Part shown: positions 22,159 to 33,184 of the stretch, piece after piece
Numbering within the stretch: position 1 is the stretch's first letter
Layout of the letters: each line of letters opens with the position of its first letter
Source of the DNA: Euglena gracilis
Taxonomy: Eukaryota > Euglenida > Euglenophyceae > Euglenales
Length of the DNA: 64,000 nucleotides
Assembly: GCA_039621445.1 (NCBI GenBank)
Contig: CP154955.1
Coordinates: 54,937,341 to 55,001,340, forward strand
Direction of reading: 5' to 3'
Translations under genes and position numbers: made by a program
The notes under the pieces: model-generated
Database searches by the model: none
Told to the model about the DNA's origin: nothing
What the model saw: only the letters and a program-made list of their open reading frames with translations

Positions 22159-22196
22159 GCGGGGCGGGGCTGGGCTGGGCTGGGCTGGGCTGGGCT
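22078..22196. repeat. (CTG)26 trinucleotide tract plus GGGCT pentamers
   Basis: About 26 uninterrupted CTG units followed by GGGGC/GGGCT pentamers. Frames through it give poly-Leu, poly-Cys, poly-Ala and antisense poly-Gln. There is no sign that any is translated. Confidence 0.95.
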
Positions 22197-22589
22197 AAAA
22201 TTGGGGCTAGCTGTTGCAGCCCCCCCCCCCGGGGTGAGGGTCTGCAAACCCTTTAAGAGATGTATGGTCAGGGACGGAGCTCACAATTCCTCTTGCAGTA
22301 AAAGCATTTGGTCCATCCATGCGGTCTTTCATTCTTATTCATTTTCTTCTCCTTGCATTCTTGCCATCTTCAACAACAAGGGGCCAAGGGGGAGAACTTC
22401 AGATTCTGGTTGCCTCAACGATGCACCCCATCGTCAAAGAGATATCATCCAGAGTGCGGCCAAAAACCTGGAACCTCCGAACCCTGACTGGGGGGGGGTC
22501 CAAAACGGACCACAAATGCCGCCGGCAGTTTTCGGTGGGGGCCCGGCCGCCAGGTGCTCCCGAACGAAGCGGAGGGTGGCGCCGGGGCT

Positions 22590-22765
22590 GTATAGGAAGG
22601 CGGGGTGGGGGGGGGGGGTCGACCCCCCACCCACCACAGCCCCTGCACAAAGAAAATTCTGTCAGCGCCGAAGGAAAATTTTGACCAAATAATCGGCGCC
22701 CCAGAAATGCGGGAGGGCCTGGCGGGGGGGGGGGGGGGGGGGGGTCGACCCCCCTTGGGTGCACT
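22590..22765 (+). repeat. GGGGTCGACCCC palindrome repeat
   Basis: Holds two G-run/GTCGAC/C-run palindromes and AATCGGCGCCCCAGAAATGCGG. The same combination occurs at 59.16-59.81 kb and, less clearly, at 480-660. Confidence 0.55.
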
Positions 22766-22850
22766 GAGGCTTCTTGTCCGTTTGTGGCCGGCGCTGACTT
22801 CGCTTCTGGCCCAGTGTGAGTGGTGAGTGACCAGGGACCCCTGACACCGG
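22755..22850 (+). repeat. CTEASC repeat, copy 1
   Basis: TGCACTGAGGCTTCTTGTCC then TTTGTGGCCGGCGCTGACTT and GAGTGGTGAGTGACC. One of five copies (also 36.7, 55.0, 58.1, 62.1 kb) that share both DNA and one reading frame: CTEASCPFVAGADFASGPV here. Confidence 0.65.
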
Positions 22851-22932
22851 TGCTCTTGTGTGGCTCCGCCTGGCCGGGCGAGCAGCTCTGGTGTAACTCC
22901 GGTGTCGGGCCCCCCCACCCACCACCCACCAC

Positions 22933-23102
22933 CCATCGGGCTGCGGGGATTCCCCGACAGCCCCGGGCGGCGCGGCGCAGGGCGGCGGGGACGGCGGGGG
23001 CCGGGCGGGCCGGGGCGCGGTAGCGGGCGAAGCACTCCTTCGGGTGGTGGAAGAGGGCGAGGGGCGGGGCGGGCGGCGCGGCGGGCCACAGCGGCAGCGC
23101 CC
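22933..23102 (-). CDS. GC-rich candidate exon
   Basis: Minus strand: acceptor GCCGCCCTCACCAG, 170 bases, donor CCCGATGG/GTGGTGG. The frame reads ALPLWPAAPPAPPLALFHHP then KECFARYRAPARPAPAVPAA. The HHPKExFxRY pattern resembles the substrate-side loop of sulfatases (HxPxxxPxxYxxxY) but lacks the rest of the domain. More than 75% GC. Part of the minus-strand island series. Confidence 0.38.
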
Positions 23103-23929
23103 CTGGTGAGGGCGGCCCCCGAGATGCCGCCCCCGCGGGGGGGGGGGGTGACAGGCAAAAAAACCTGAGAATAGGGCGCCACGCCTAATTCAGGGGGGAA
23201 TATGCAACAAGGCCCCACAAATTGCGCAATGCAGAAAAATGCAAAAATGTGCAAAATATGCAAAAAAATTCAAAATGTAAAAAAGTGCAAAAAAATGCAA
23301 AAAAAATATGCAAGTGGCACATAAAATTTTTTCCGTTTATGGGGAGGTCCATTTTTACACTGGAGCGGACTTAGAAAATTCTCACCTGATCCAAAAATGC
23401 AACACCAAAGAAAAATGTGGGAGCAAACTGCAAAGTCATATGGTGGTTCACCTAAATGCATCCACTTATATTGGATTATGCGACTGCAGCTGATGTAAAT
23501 TAGGTCCGAAAAAGTGCAGTATGCAACTTCCAGTTGTCTGGTAGTGGAGCAATTTGCCTGTTTTGCCCGTGCAAATTCCGGGAAAAGGAATCGGAAAGAC
23601 AAAATATGCAAAAAAATGCAGAAAATTCGACTGTTCAAAAAATCTCATTATGCAAAAAATGCAAATTACGCAAAAAAAAGTGCAAATTTTCAAGATTTTG
23701 GATTTGGAAATTGTGTAAGTTGCATATTCCCCCTGCCCAATTCAACACCCCCCGCAGGTGCTGGAGACAGTGAGAATTATTTCATCGAAATTTACTCAAA
23801 GTCCGAACGTTCAAAGCAATGAATTTCCTTTTTTTGGGATCACTAAGATGACAAAAACACGTTCAAATCTCAACTCATTAAAAAGCGAAGGCTGAAAAAA
23901 TTCGTCGTTTTTGGGTACGCCTGAAAACC
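23103..23929. other. TGCAAAA low-complexity spacer
   Basis: 23,220-23,320 and 23,595-23,690 are irregular ATGCAAAAA arrays like the one at 7.6-8.0 kb. No supported exon. Confidence 0.5.
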
Positions 23930-24345
23930 CTAAATGATGCACCCCCCCCCCCATTTATAACGACCCCCCGGGAAAATAAGAAGAAATCCATTTATACCGA
24001 CTCCCCCTTTTACACCGACCCCCCTTGGAAAAATCAAAATAAATAAATTTATACCGACCCCCTCTCTTGCATCCGGTGCACACAAAGGCAAAGCACAAAA
24101 AGCACAAGGAGGGTGAACATAAAAAAGCACTCAGGTCCCCCCTAGCGTCTAATTTTTGGCAAAATGTGAACAGATAAACTATTGTTTGTTTTTGGGGATA
24201 GACGAGAAATTATGAATGCATGTCGCCTCGTCCCAGCCCCCCCCCCCAGTTGAGCGCCATGACTCATTTATACCGACCGCCCGGGGATTTCAAAGAAACG
24301 TGAAAGTGACATACCGACCCGTTGGTGTAAATGGGGGGGGGGGGG
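23930..24345. repeat. Word repeat, TTTATACCGACC
   Basis: CATTTATAACGACCCCCC, TTTATACCGACTCCCC, TTTACACCGACCCCC, TTTATACCGACCGCCC and a terminal inverted-like GGTGTAAATGGGGGG. Same design as the other G-run word loci. Confidence 0.6.
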
Positions 24346-24681
24346 GTTGGCACAGGCCAAGTGAACAGCGCAGGCGCAGGCAGAAGCGAGGGGACCTTGC
24401 TGTGCCAGCGGTGAGCCCGCCCAATGAACGCAAGACTGACCCCCCAAAAAAACACGGCACAGAAGGTTGAACACAAGAAAAACAAAACAGCGCAAAACAA
24501 GGACAAAAATGCAAAACGTCACAAAAAGGGGAAAGGTACTTTGGCTCCCCAGCCTTCAATTGTCGCCTCAAGGGGGGGAGGTGAACGACCCACCCACCCA
24601 CACATGCAGCACCCAGCACCCTTTCGCTCCTTTTCCCGTTCTGCCCTGTTGTGCAAAGCCCCCAGGTTGTGCAAAGCCCAC

Positions 24682-24829
24682 CTGGACAGAGAACCGGTGG
24701 GCGGGGTAACCGGCGTTTTGGATGAGTCTGACGGGTGATTCTTCGTGGCAAACAAAAGACTCAACAAAGCTGCTGCCGGCTCGCCAGGGAACTGTTGGCA
24801 TCCCATTCCTTCCATCGTGTGGTTGACAG
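24682..24829 (-). CDS. Candidate exon, acid-lipase N-terminal segment
   Basis: Minus strand: the frame reads CQPHDGRNGMPTVPWRAGSS then FVESFVCHEESPVRLIQNAG and YPAHRFSVQ, ending at a consensus donor CCAG/GTGGGC. SPxxLIxxxGYPAHxFxVQ matches the start of the partial alpha/beta-hydrolase lipase region (gastric and lysosomal acid lipases), where the next residues are normally TxDGYxL. No such exon was found, so the gene is incomplete as seen. The proposed acceptor (TAAGTAG, 24,830-24,831) is weak, and a GTAAGTAG donor-like site overlaps it, so the 5' boundary is uncertain. Expected role: lipid ester hydrolysis in a lysosome-like or secreted compartment. Confidence 0.45.
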
Positions 24830-24944
24830 CTACTTACAGGGTTACCGCAATAAAGGCCAAAATGGGAGAGGGGAAGAGGAGACACCTGCAGCATACACCT
24901 GTAGGAGGAAAAGCGAATCGTCCTTGCGAGCACGCCATTTCCGC

Positions 24945-25413
24945 ATGCCGCAAGTGTGCAATGGAATCCCCAATGACAAACAAATGGCTGTTTTAAAGGC
25001 AGACATCCTTGCGCCTGGTGGGGGATGGAAATACGTTCAACGTGTGGTGTCAGGTTTTGACATTATGAATCTGTGATTGACACGTATGTTCATACAAAAT
25101 GGTACATATACAAATACGCATGGAAAAAGGGTTTGAGAGGGCAGGGGCAAGGATATGCACGAACAGCAGGGGCAAAGGATATGCAAGAACAGCAGGGGCA
25201 AAGGATATGCACGAACACAAGACTCACATAATATCTGGTTAAAACTTCCTCCCGCTCTTTCTAGGGTGGAAGGTTTTGAGACAAGTTCTGAAATTGCGAA
25301 GGAAGTTCAGGCTCCCAATCCTTGTGGTTCCAGAAAAGGCATGGATGGAGTTCAAAACGGCGAACTGGTACTCAGCCAAGCTCCCAGAAGCACAGGAGGC
25401 CATTCCAGCATAA
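24945..25413 (+). CDS. Two-exon small gene, 85 codons
   Basis: Exon 1 24,945-25,053 starts at ATG and reads MPQVCNGIPNDKQMAVLKAD then ILAPGGGWKYVQRVVS, ending TCAG/GTTTTG in phase 1. The intron (about 211 bases) ends with an excellent acceptor CTTCCTCCCGCTCTTTCTAG. Exon 2 25,265-25,413 restores the frame (split Gly) with WKVLRQVLKLRRKFRLPILV, VPEKAWMEFKTANWYSAKLP and EAQEAIPA, then TAA. The frame is also open upstream of the ATG, so an earlier exon is possible. A basic, Trp-rich protein of unknown function; the basic middle would suit an RNA- or ribosome-associated role, but that is only inference. The second exon has no ATG and is invisible to ATG-based ORF finding. The intron holds the three-copy tandem repeat at 25,141. 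Confidence 0.55.
25141..25215. repeat. Three tandem copies of a 25-26 base unit
   Basis: GCAGGGGCAAAGGATATGCA repeated at 25,141, 25,166 and 25,192. Lies within the intron of the two-exon gene. Confidence 0.85.
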
Positions 25414-27207
25414 CGACAGAATCAAAACGGTTGCTCATTAATTGTATAGTTGATTAGATATCATCAGGAACTGGGTGGTTGAATTATGCAGTTGCTGACA
25501 CGATGCACAGGGGCACTGTTCTGACATAGGGCCACTGACAGTGACCACCAACTGCTATTTACTGCTACTTATGCAAAAGCATATTTGAGATAGAGTCATC
25601 AACACACCCAACAACATGCCGCCTGGGTGTGTACAAGCTACAACAACAAAAAAAATTCCAATTTAGGAAAGCATTCTTAAATTGAAGAACAGAATTCATA
25701 GCTTTCAATGAGAAAAACAATGGTGCAAATTCTCCAGATCAGAAACCTGCTCATCTCCTACACGCTCAATGGCATATCACTTTGGCCTCCCGTGGCTTGG
25801 GTCAACTTCCCCGCGATTAGATTGGTCCGCCCTGCGGAACACTTTCTTGCGCCTCGACCAGGCGGTGGATGCAGTGCTGTGCGGCAGCTGCTTCCGAGGG
25901 AGGCACAGGGAGATGGGGTACACCTGTGCCGGGGGAGGGGGAATTGTGGGGTGGGGGACCAAAGGACAGGGTTCCCACCGATGTCGAGGGATTTTAAAGG
26001 CATGATTTTTTTAAACCACGCAACCCCCCCCCCTTCCGGCCGGAAAAAAACTGTTTTCCGGCCGAAAATGAGTTTTTTTCCGACCCCTCAGCCCCCCGTG
26101 CATCCCCCCCCCCCTTTCTGGCCCCCACCTCTGGGGGCCTGCGCCGACTGTGGGGGGGAGAGCTGAGTCTCTGCCTCCTCATACCTGACCCATGTTTTTG
26201 TGACCCTAAAGTGGAGTTTCCTAGCACTCACACATCACTGAATTTAGGCTGGTCAAATGTCAAGGTGTTCGATTCCAAATTTTGGTGGGCAATTCCTACG
26301 GGTGGAACTTCCTAATTGAGATGGCTGGCCACAGGTGATCTGTCCCTCCCAGGCTTTTTTAAACGACAGTCTCACCCCCTCCCCAGGCGGGGTAGAGTGC
26401 ACTTTCGACACCTGGGGGAGACACCGGGCGGGCGGGGGGGGGGAGCAACCCAAGTTTTCCCCCCAGCCAGCCCCTCTCCCCTCCACCTGCGGCCATCAAG
26501 AAACCCCCTGACTTTGAGCCTGGAATGCCCCCGGGGGGCGCATTTTTCATCATTCAATAAATAAAAAATCAGGTCGGCGTGCCTCCTCAAAGCCCTCAAA
26601 GGCCCAGCAGTTTGATTCCTTCCAATAAAAACATTGCGACGCAAAGCACCGGAAGTTTTTTCGACTGGAACTCTGCCCACGCCACCTGCTCAGCCCCAGA
26701 CCCACCGACCCGAGACATAAAAAGAAAAGCCTGGTCCGGACTCAAAACTTCCTTTAAAAAAATTACCCTTCAGCACAGGGGATGTGAACCCTCCCCCAAG
26801 TCAGGTTTCTTGAAAAGCGTCGAAAGCGTCCCCCCCCCCCCAGATGGTGGGAGTGCCCCCCCACTCCCCGCACACTTCCTTAAAAGATGAAGCCTGGACG
26901 ATGGCACCACTTCTCCCCGGTGAGGCAGCACCCTATACAGTACTTGCCAGCTCTTCACGTTGAGGGATTTCCAGGTTTGATGGTTGTTTCAGCTGATTAC
27001 ATCAAATCTGCATAACTTTACACACAAAAAAAAAACGACAAACCCAAAATCAACAAACCAAAAGACCAAACGTCAAACATTAAAAGAACAACAAACCAAC
27101 AAAACAGCAAAACAACAGCAAAAAAAAACCAACAACAAACCACCAAAACCACCAAAAAAAAACCACCAAAACCAACCAACTAAAGCATCGGGCCGGGGGC
27201 CGCACAC
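25414..27207. other. Spacer between exon candidates
   Basis: 25,414-25,800 lacks a supported gene, although AAATTCTCCAG at 25,739 precedes a short plus frame (IRNLLISYTLNGISLWPPVA). 26,020-26,100 is a fragment of the GGCCTCCCGG composite repeat. 26,980-27,190 is A/C-rich low complexity. Confidence 0.35.
25807..25887 (-). CDS. Weak candidate exon
   Basis: Minus strand: acceptor CCCTGTGCCTCCCTCGGAAGCAG, 27 codons LPHSTASTAWSRRKKVFRRA then DQSNRGE, donor GAA/GTTGAC. Basic. No family. A plus frame over the same bases (WSALRNTFLRLDQAVDAVLC) is a serious alternative. Confidence 0.22.
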
Positions 27208-27292
27208 CCGGCGGGCCACGTCCAACCCCGCAATGCGGGCGGCCGCCTGCCGGACGCACTCCGTCCCGTTGCCGCCGGCCCCCGGGGGCAGG
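27208..27292 (-). CDS. Candidate internal exon
   Basis: Minus strand: acceptor GCGTTCCACGCAG, donor GCCGG/GTGTGCGG. Frame LPPGAGGNGTECVRQAAARI then AGLDVARR. An amphipathic helix (CVRQAAARIAGLDVARR) follows a Gly-rich loop. No family assigned. Confidence 0.36.
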
Positions 27293-28169
27293 CTGCGTGG
27301 AACGCCCGCCGTTGGGGGGAGGACAAGGATGTGACCCGAGGACAGGTGGGTTCGCTGCAGAAGGGGAGGGGGGTGGGGGGATGCCCCCCCCGGCCCCTTC
27401 AACGGTGGCAGCAGAGGTGTATTTCTTATCTCCCGGGGGGAGGGGGGTCTGGAACCACCCACCCACCCACCCCTGGGCCCCCCGTGGGGGGGGGGCCTCG
27501 GCGGGACCCATTCTGCGGGATCAATTTTGGGGTCTAAAAAAATTGTGGCGCTTCGAGCGGGGTACCCACTAAGCCCGACCACCCCCCACCCTCCCCCCCC
27601 GGGTCACCAACGTTCAAAAAATCTTTGGGTCGCATGTCACCCTTAGGGGATGGGGTCGGGCACACCTTCAGCAATGAGATGAACTGGACCCCACTGCTGA
27701 AATGACGGTCCCCCAAACCGCCCAGGGGCTGGCCATTTTGCCGCTGTGCGGAAACGACCCGTCCCGTGTGCCTGAAGCTCGGCATGCTGCCGGTCCATCA
27801 TCTCCCTCCCCCCTTAGAGGTCAAAAAGGCCATTTTTGGAGCCGCGCAAAGCGCCAGGCCAAGAAATCGCCCTCCGCAGTTTTGGGGGCAAGGATATGCA
27901 AACCAATCCAACCATTTTTGGTGCAAAGCACTGGGAAGAAAAAAATTGGCCTTTTTGGCGGGATACCTCAGCACCCCGAGGGGTCGGTTGGGAACCCCCT
28001 TGGCAGAGAGGGTCCGGGATGGGGTACCCCCATCCGGTCAAGCAGGGGAGGTGGGCGGAGATATCCCAACTATGGATAACAAACCCTGGGGGGGGGGGGC
28101 TTGTCCTATCTGACAACCAGGCTCAGCATTTATATACACATATATATGCTGTTGTTGTGGTTATCAGTG

Positions 28170-28226
<57 letters not shown>
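28170..28226. repeat. (ATC)n microsatellite
   Basis: About 18 units. Poly-His in one frame and poly-Ile in another are artefacts. Confidence 0.95.
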
Positions 28227-28227
<1 letters not shown>

Positions 28228-28957
28228 CCATCATCCTGTTCTTTTTTCAAAATTTGCTTTCATGTTGCACTCTATTTATTCCATTTATTCACTTATTTAT
28301 ATTTCCCCCGAGGACAACCTCCAACCTCTCAAAGACGTCACCATTCATTCCTCAGATTCCTCCCCGCTTTTATTTGGTGCCATGAATAAACGGATGTGCA
28401 AAGATTTTGTGGATTTTTTTTTGCGTTTTCGATGCAAATTAATTATTTGCGGTTTAGAAATTAAATAGAAATGTGAAAATGCGAGCAAGCTCCTCCTCAA
28501 AACGAGCCGGGGAAATTTTTGCGTCTGGTCATTCCCACCCGGCGATTTTCCCATTTCCTTGGGTAAATTTTTGTGCAAACCTCCCGTTTGTTTGTTTTTT
28601 TCACATCGCGTTTTTGGAGGCTTCAAGTTGCATCCTCCTCCTGCTTGTGGTTGAAACACTTGCAAGTCGCAACAGAAAGTTCTACTCTTCTAACGTAATT
28701 AAAGCCCCTAAAGTAATGCAAATTTTCGAACATTGAAAAGATAAATGCAAAAAAGAAAAGTGTTCCCCCATCCACCATGGGCCCTGAGTCAACGAAGATT
28801 TGGTGTCAAGAAAATCGCCTGTAACTAACTAGAATAGTGCCCAATGAGTCATATTGGATCCCTTTAGGGAAAAAAAGAGATCCAACATTCATCCATTCAA
28901 GAAAACAGTTGGGGAGCCTTGGTGTTGTCGCAACTGACCTCAAGGAGTTTGCCTTAC

Positions 28958-29108
28958 CTCAAAGCACTCCAGGGAACACTCGAGTTCGTTGATTCGAAGC
29001 CTGAGAGGGGTCCGTGGTGGTGGCTCTGGCGGCGGCGGCGGCCCGGAGCGCAATGCAACACCGTGCGATATTGGGGGGGCAGGACCCCACAAGGACAGGG
29101 AGCAGACA
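28958..29108 (-). CDS. Candidate internal exon with strong splice sites
   Basis: Minus strand: acceptor TGTGCCAGTTTTTCAG, 151 bases, consensus donor TTTGAG/GTAAGGC. The frame reads VCSLSLWGPAPPISHGVALR, a Pro-rich stretch, then TPLRLRINELECSLECFE. Pro-rich linker followed by an acidic amphipathic segment. No family recognised. Among the best-supported minus-strand exons on splice signals. Confidence 0.47.
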
Positions 29109-29417
29109 CTGAAAAACTGGCACAAACCTGAGGTGGGATGTGTTTGTCACTCCACCAGCGAAATTGACCTCCAGGGCGGTTGCACCAGGGGCGCTTTCAG
29201 GGTAAAATTTCAGTCATCAGCACCTTCCGCTGTGATTTAAATTCCTATTATATATTGTTGTTGTCATATATCTGTATTATGTATTATGTACAATCGTTGT
29301 CATATGTGTGTATATCATTTATCATATATTCTTGTCATATATGTGGACATGTTCTGGTCATATCATTGTTGTTGCCATGCACATGTATGTGCGTGTGTGT
29401 GTTTGGCAAGTGGGTTT

Positions 29418-29640
29418 AATACCCCCATCGAGGGATTTTTCGTCATTGAAGGAACAGGGTTAGGTTTAGGCTTAGGCTTAACTTTAGGCCTAATTTATAG
29501 ACAAGGGCTCAGGTCTACGCACAAGGCCTAAAGTTTAGGTCTAAACCCAAAACCCAAATTTATTTTCTTCAAGAACCTAAAAAACTATTCCTTCAACAAC
29601 CTAAAATCCCAACCATGGGGGGGTGTTTAACTAAACCCCC
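29418..29640. mobile_element. Inverted-repeat element, diverged relative of 13.7 kb
   Basis: Left end GGGTTTAATACCCCCATCGA, right end (reverse) GGGTTTAGTTAAACACCCCC. Both continue with a GGGATTTT and TTGAAGGAA. The core holds AGGGTTAGGTTTAGGCTTAG and inverted counterparts. No clear target duplication. Confidence 0.48.
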
Positions 29641-29860
29641 CATTTAAATGCACAGGGTGCGCACATTATTGGACCGTTGTTTCACACCCTCATGGGTGTG
29701 ACACTTATTTCGCACTACCTGAAAGCGGTTCAGTGAAAATGGCTTTGGGGGGGGGGTGCGCACTTCATTGGATCTTCGGGGGTGTGACACTTATTTGGGC
29801 ACTGCGGACCGTTTAGGCACCTAAATGGCGCACTTAAATGGGGGGGTACCCACTTGTGTG
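29641..29860. repeat. Word repeat, GCGCACTTAAATGG / TGACACTTATTTGG
   Basis: Repeats of GTGCGCACATTATTGG, GTGTGACACTTATTTCG, GTGCGCACTTCATTGG and GGCGCACTTAAATGGGGGG. Related to the locus at 52.56-52.92 kb. Confidence 0.55.
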
Positions 29861-30007
29861 TGCACGCTGTCAAAAAAACAACATTAAATGTCATAATTGG
29901 AAGTCTTTTCATGAGTATCCCTCGGTTCCTTAAGATGTCTCAGCAGAAATCATTTCGCTGATTTGGAGACTCATGCGCCCCATTTTCTCGATTTCTCGCG
30001 CATTCCA

Positions 30008-30215
30008 GGTGGTCGTTGCCACCATCATGGGTTTGGGGGCTCGCTTTGCATCGCAAATGTGGGCTTTCCCAACTCCACCATTCGCACAACGCACAACGGG
30101 CTCCGCAAGGACGGATGGAGTAAGGCCGTGGTTGGGCCTGAGCCAGGGGGCTCGGCTCGGACCGGGCAGTGGAAGTGGGTGGTCCGCATCTCCCGCACGA
30201 AAACAGTTGGCAGGG
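30008..30215 (+). CDS. Candidate exon, SPRY/B30.2-like segment
   Basis: An excellent acceptor (GATTTCTCGCGCATTCCAG, AG at 30,006-30,007) precedes a frame reading CIANVGFPNSTIRTTHNGLR, KDGWSKAVVGPEPGGSARTG and QWKWVVRISRTK. The run gW-x-AVVG-x8-sG-x-W-x-V-R-I resembles the core strands of SPRY domains, usually protein-interaction modules. A strong donor (GGATGGA/GTAAGG) lies inside this frame at 30,117. If used, the exon is shorter and the SPRY reading is lost. A minus frame also exists. Confidence 0.33.
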
Positions 30216-30500
30216 CCGGACTGCACCCCCACCGGGCCAGGTGTGTCACCCCTCCGACCTCCTGACCACCCCCCCCCCCGGCTTTTCAGTCTCCGCCCAC
30301 CCCCCACACCCTCAGGGCTGAAAGGAGGAGACCAATTAGGACCACATGTCAGGTATGTCATTAGGACGCACCATGTCAGATGTGTCATCCTCCGACCACC
30401 TGACCTGCATGACCAGGACCCCCCCCCGCAAGGTACCAGCCTCCCCCCCCAACACCATCAGCCATCAGGGCTGCGGGAAGGAGGACTAATTAGGAACCAC

Positions 30501-30670
30501 CCATGCCATGGCGGAATCCGCCCCTGCAGCAGTGGCGTTCCGCGCCCGGCCATTGAGGAAGAAGTCCTCTGTCCCGGCGGCCGGGTCGTCGCCCGTGATG
30601 GCCCACACGCGGTGGGGCGGCAGCGCCGCGGTGACCTCCTCCCAGAACGGCCGGCTGCGGAGGATGCTGC
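30501..30670 (-). CDS. Candidate internal exon, island family member
   Basis: Minus strand: acceptor ACCTGGCCTTTGGTCGCAG, 170 bases, donor GGCATGG/GTGGTT. Frame SILRSRPFWEEVTAALPPHR, VWAITGDDPAAGTEDFFLNG, RARNATAAGADSAMA. The order helix, LPP, R-V-W-A, FFxNGR, small residues matches 57.1 kb (VTAW...LYFFHGRSSSAAYG) and 52.2 kb (PPERWTAVY...GRGRAA). Strong third-position GC. Family unknown. Confidence 0.5.
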
Positions 30671-31571
30671 CTGCGACCAAAGGCCAGGTGGGGAGATGGC
30701 GGCACACAAAATCCTTTTGGTGGTCATGGGGATCACGCGTGGTCGCGTATGACCACAGTGTGCCACACAGTCGCGCATGAAATGAGGCATAATATAGACG
30801 ATGGCGATGGTTAAAGCAGGCCAGAAAGAACACATGTTCGTGGGTAAGCTCTGAGGCTTTTTTGAGGTGTTTTTACTACGATGGGGTTTGGACAGTACGA
30901 TTACCGCGAAAGTTAATACTCTCATTTTCCATCAGCCGCAAGTGGAAATAGAAAAGCACTGTCTGAATTGAACTTCTCCCGGAGGGGAGTTCGTGGTCAG
31001 AAAGCAGTCCAATTTTTCCCTGGGCAAGGCCGTTTACTGACAGGAGAGCCCTCGGCTGAACTATTTGTTGCCATTATTTTCCACTTTTTTCCATCAATAT
31101 TTTCCGCTGGCTGGGGCAGGCAGCACCCCGCTCGCCCTGCTCACCAACCCGGGGGACCATCACTTCCCACTCTCAAAAAACCCCAGTCAGTCATTCTCCC
31201 AGGGTCGGGTCCGGCACGCGCGAAGCAATATGGGACCCAGCCAGTGCGCCAGCCCACAAGCCAAATCCGGGGGCGAATGCAGCAAACGGCATAAACCGTG
31301 ATGCGGCTCTTTTCGGCACTTCATTCTTCTTTCTCATTTGAAGTGCTTTGCTTTGCTTAAATCCCCTCAGATAGGGAAGCAGCAAACAACGCCAGGAAGG
31401 AATGATGTGCACTGTGGGGTTCGAGAATGTGTTGAAGTTTGTGGAAATAAACTCCCCCCCCAAAAATAAACACCCCAGATACCCAAATATTGACAAAATA
31501 GCTGGCAGGGGTATCCACCACGTGTCGTCCAAACCTGGGGTTAACTATGGACCTCCTCTTCCCTTTTCCAG
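30671..31571. other. Spacer with ambiguous short exons
   Basis: A plus frame MAMVKAGQKEHMFV ends at a GTAAGC donor (30,844), and a minus frame over the same bases is also open. 31,200-31,300 minus encodes RFMPFAAFAPGFGLWAGALA without clear splice sites. Neither is firm. Confidence 0.3.
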
Positions 31572-31821
31572 GGTGGGAATTGAACTGGCTTTTGGGAGGG
31601 GTCACAAATCGCAAAATTTAGCTCTCAAAGGTCTGGCCTCAGTTTTGCAGGGTCCGCCGCAGCAGCCAGCAGCTGGCTGGGGCACTGCTGTGCAGGGCAG
31701 TGCCTGCATTGAGCGACCCCCAGGAAGCGTCTTTTCCGGGGCCCAAACCCACCCGCTCACTTTTTGTGAAAAGTTTTCATTTCATTTTCAAAAAAAAATA
31801 CATTTAAAAGTTATGTTTTGA
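31572..31821 (+). CDS. Candidate exon after strong acceptor
   Basis: The acceptor GGACCTCCTCTTCCCTTTTCCAG is among the best in the window. One frame reads VGIELAFGRGHKSQNLALKG then LASVLQGPPQQPAAGWGTAV and stays open to 31,821. Another gives WELNWLLGGVTNRKI then stop. The frame cannot be decided without the preceding exon. Confidence 0.27.
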
Positions 31822-33184
31822 AAAAACTTCTTTTTTGCAAACTTACCCACGGACAACCCGGGGATGGGGGCACAGGGATCCACGGAACCTGAAGAATGGT
31901 GTGTTACTCACACCGGGGTCGAGTCCCAGGCTTCAAATCCCTGGCCAATGCGCCAGGAGGGGGTCCTGCAGGGGCAGCCGGATTAGAAATGAAGGCAAAA
32001 TGAAGTCCTATTCGTCATAGGGAACCGTGGCGGTTCACAGCACCGCAGGTCGGCCAGTCAGGGACCATGACAACTGCCAGTGAACACGGCCCCCCAAAGT
32101 TTTGGTGACCCCCCCCAAACGTACGCAACCTTTGGTCCCGAATCGACAGACCCCAGAATTGAAGCAACCCCCCGTTAAGCAACCCCTGCAACCCAGGGCA
32201 CAACCCAGCAGCCCCTGAAAAACGCAAGCAAAGTGTCGGGGAAATGAAGAAAGATTCCTGTAAGGACCACCAGAAGCAACGCACACGCGGCTCAACATTT
32301 GAAAGACGTTTTGATACGTTGCTTTTTTGGGGGGTCACCACCACAGTTGGGCATGTATTTCTTTCCCACAGTCAAATGTCCTCCTCCTCCTTCTAAAACT
32401 GAACCCAATTTAGAGGACAGGGTGAGGTAGTTTTGGGCAACTTGGAAGTAACCCCCCTCCCGTGCCCACAAACTCAAGGAACCCATTTTTTTTATTTCGT
32501 TCAACAAAGTCAGCTCAATGGGTTCCAGTCCACTGGGCTCCCCAAAGGGTTTGCTTTGGTGATGACCAAATCATCAGCAGAAAATGCGCCGAAACAATAA
32601 ACATATATGGGGCGTATCATTTGGGAAGGGACCCCAGGGGGGCCGGGGTGCTTGTTCTCTATGGAACCACCAGGCCAAAGGTACAGTGCCCCCCCCTTGT
32701 TTAAGAACCAGAAAAGATGGGTAAAAACCGGGGGGAGTGCTTAGACAAGGGGGAACGTTTCGACTGCACATTTTGCTGCACCGAAAAGGAAAGCTTCCTT
32801 TATTTTGGGCGTCCACTGTTAAACTTTCAGGCATTTGGATGCAAATATCAACCATATCTCATTTAATCAGGCTTCAAAAGTGTCTGAAATTTCGAAAATT
32901 TCAAGATATTTTCTCAAAAATTATCCACAAAATAAGCCTCTCCAAGAAGATGACCTTTAAAAAGATGGGTAAGAACCAGAGGGGTGCTTACACAAGGGTG
33001 GTGATGCGGGGGGGGGGGGGTAGTTTCCTTGATCCTGAGGTGAAAAATGGGTACAAACAGAAAACATTGTGGTATTGTTATTGTGGTCTAAAAGATATTA
33101 AAAGAGGATGAATAAAAATCACACAAAAAAGTCATTCAGAGAGAATCGTGGGAATATGGACATATGCACACTATATTTTTCTGT
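31822..33184. other. Spacer with a direct repeat
   Basis: AGATGGGTAAAAACCGGGGG...GTGCTTAGACAAGGG at 32,716 is repeated (AGATGGGTAAGAACCAGAGG) at 32,964. Between them a plus frame (LPLFWASTVKLSGIWMQIST...) is open, but no splice sites support it. A small minus segment (about 31,856-31,897) has CCATTCTTCAG and GTAAGTTT borders but only 14 codons. Confidence 0.35.

Noticed and set aside
22066-22256. Poly-Leu / poly-Ala / poly-Gln gene
   Set aside because: A CTG tract with no splice signals or flanking coding composition.
28101-28385. Poly-Ile or poly-His protein
   Set aside because: Translation of the ATC microsatellite.
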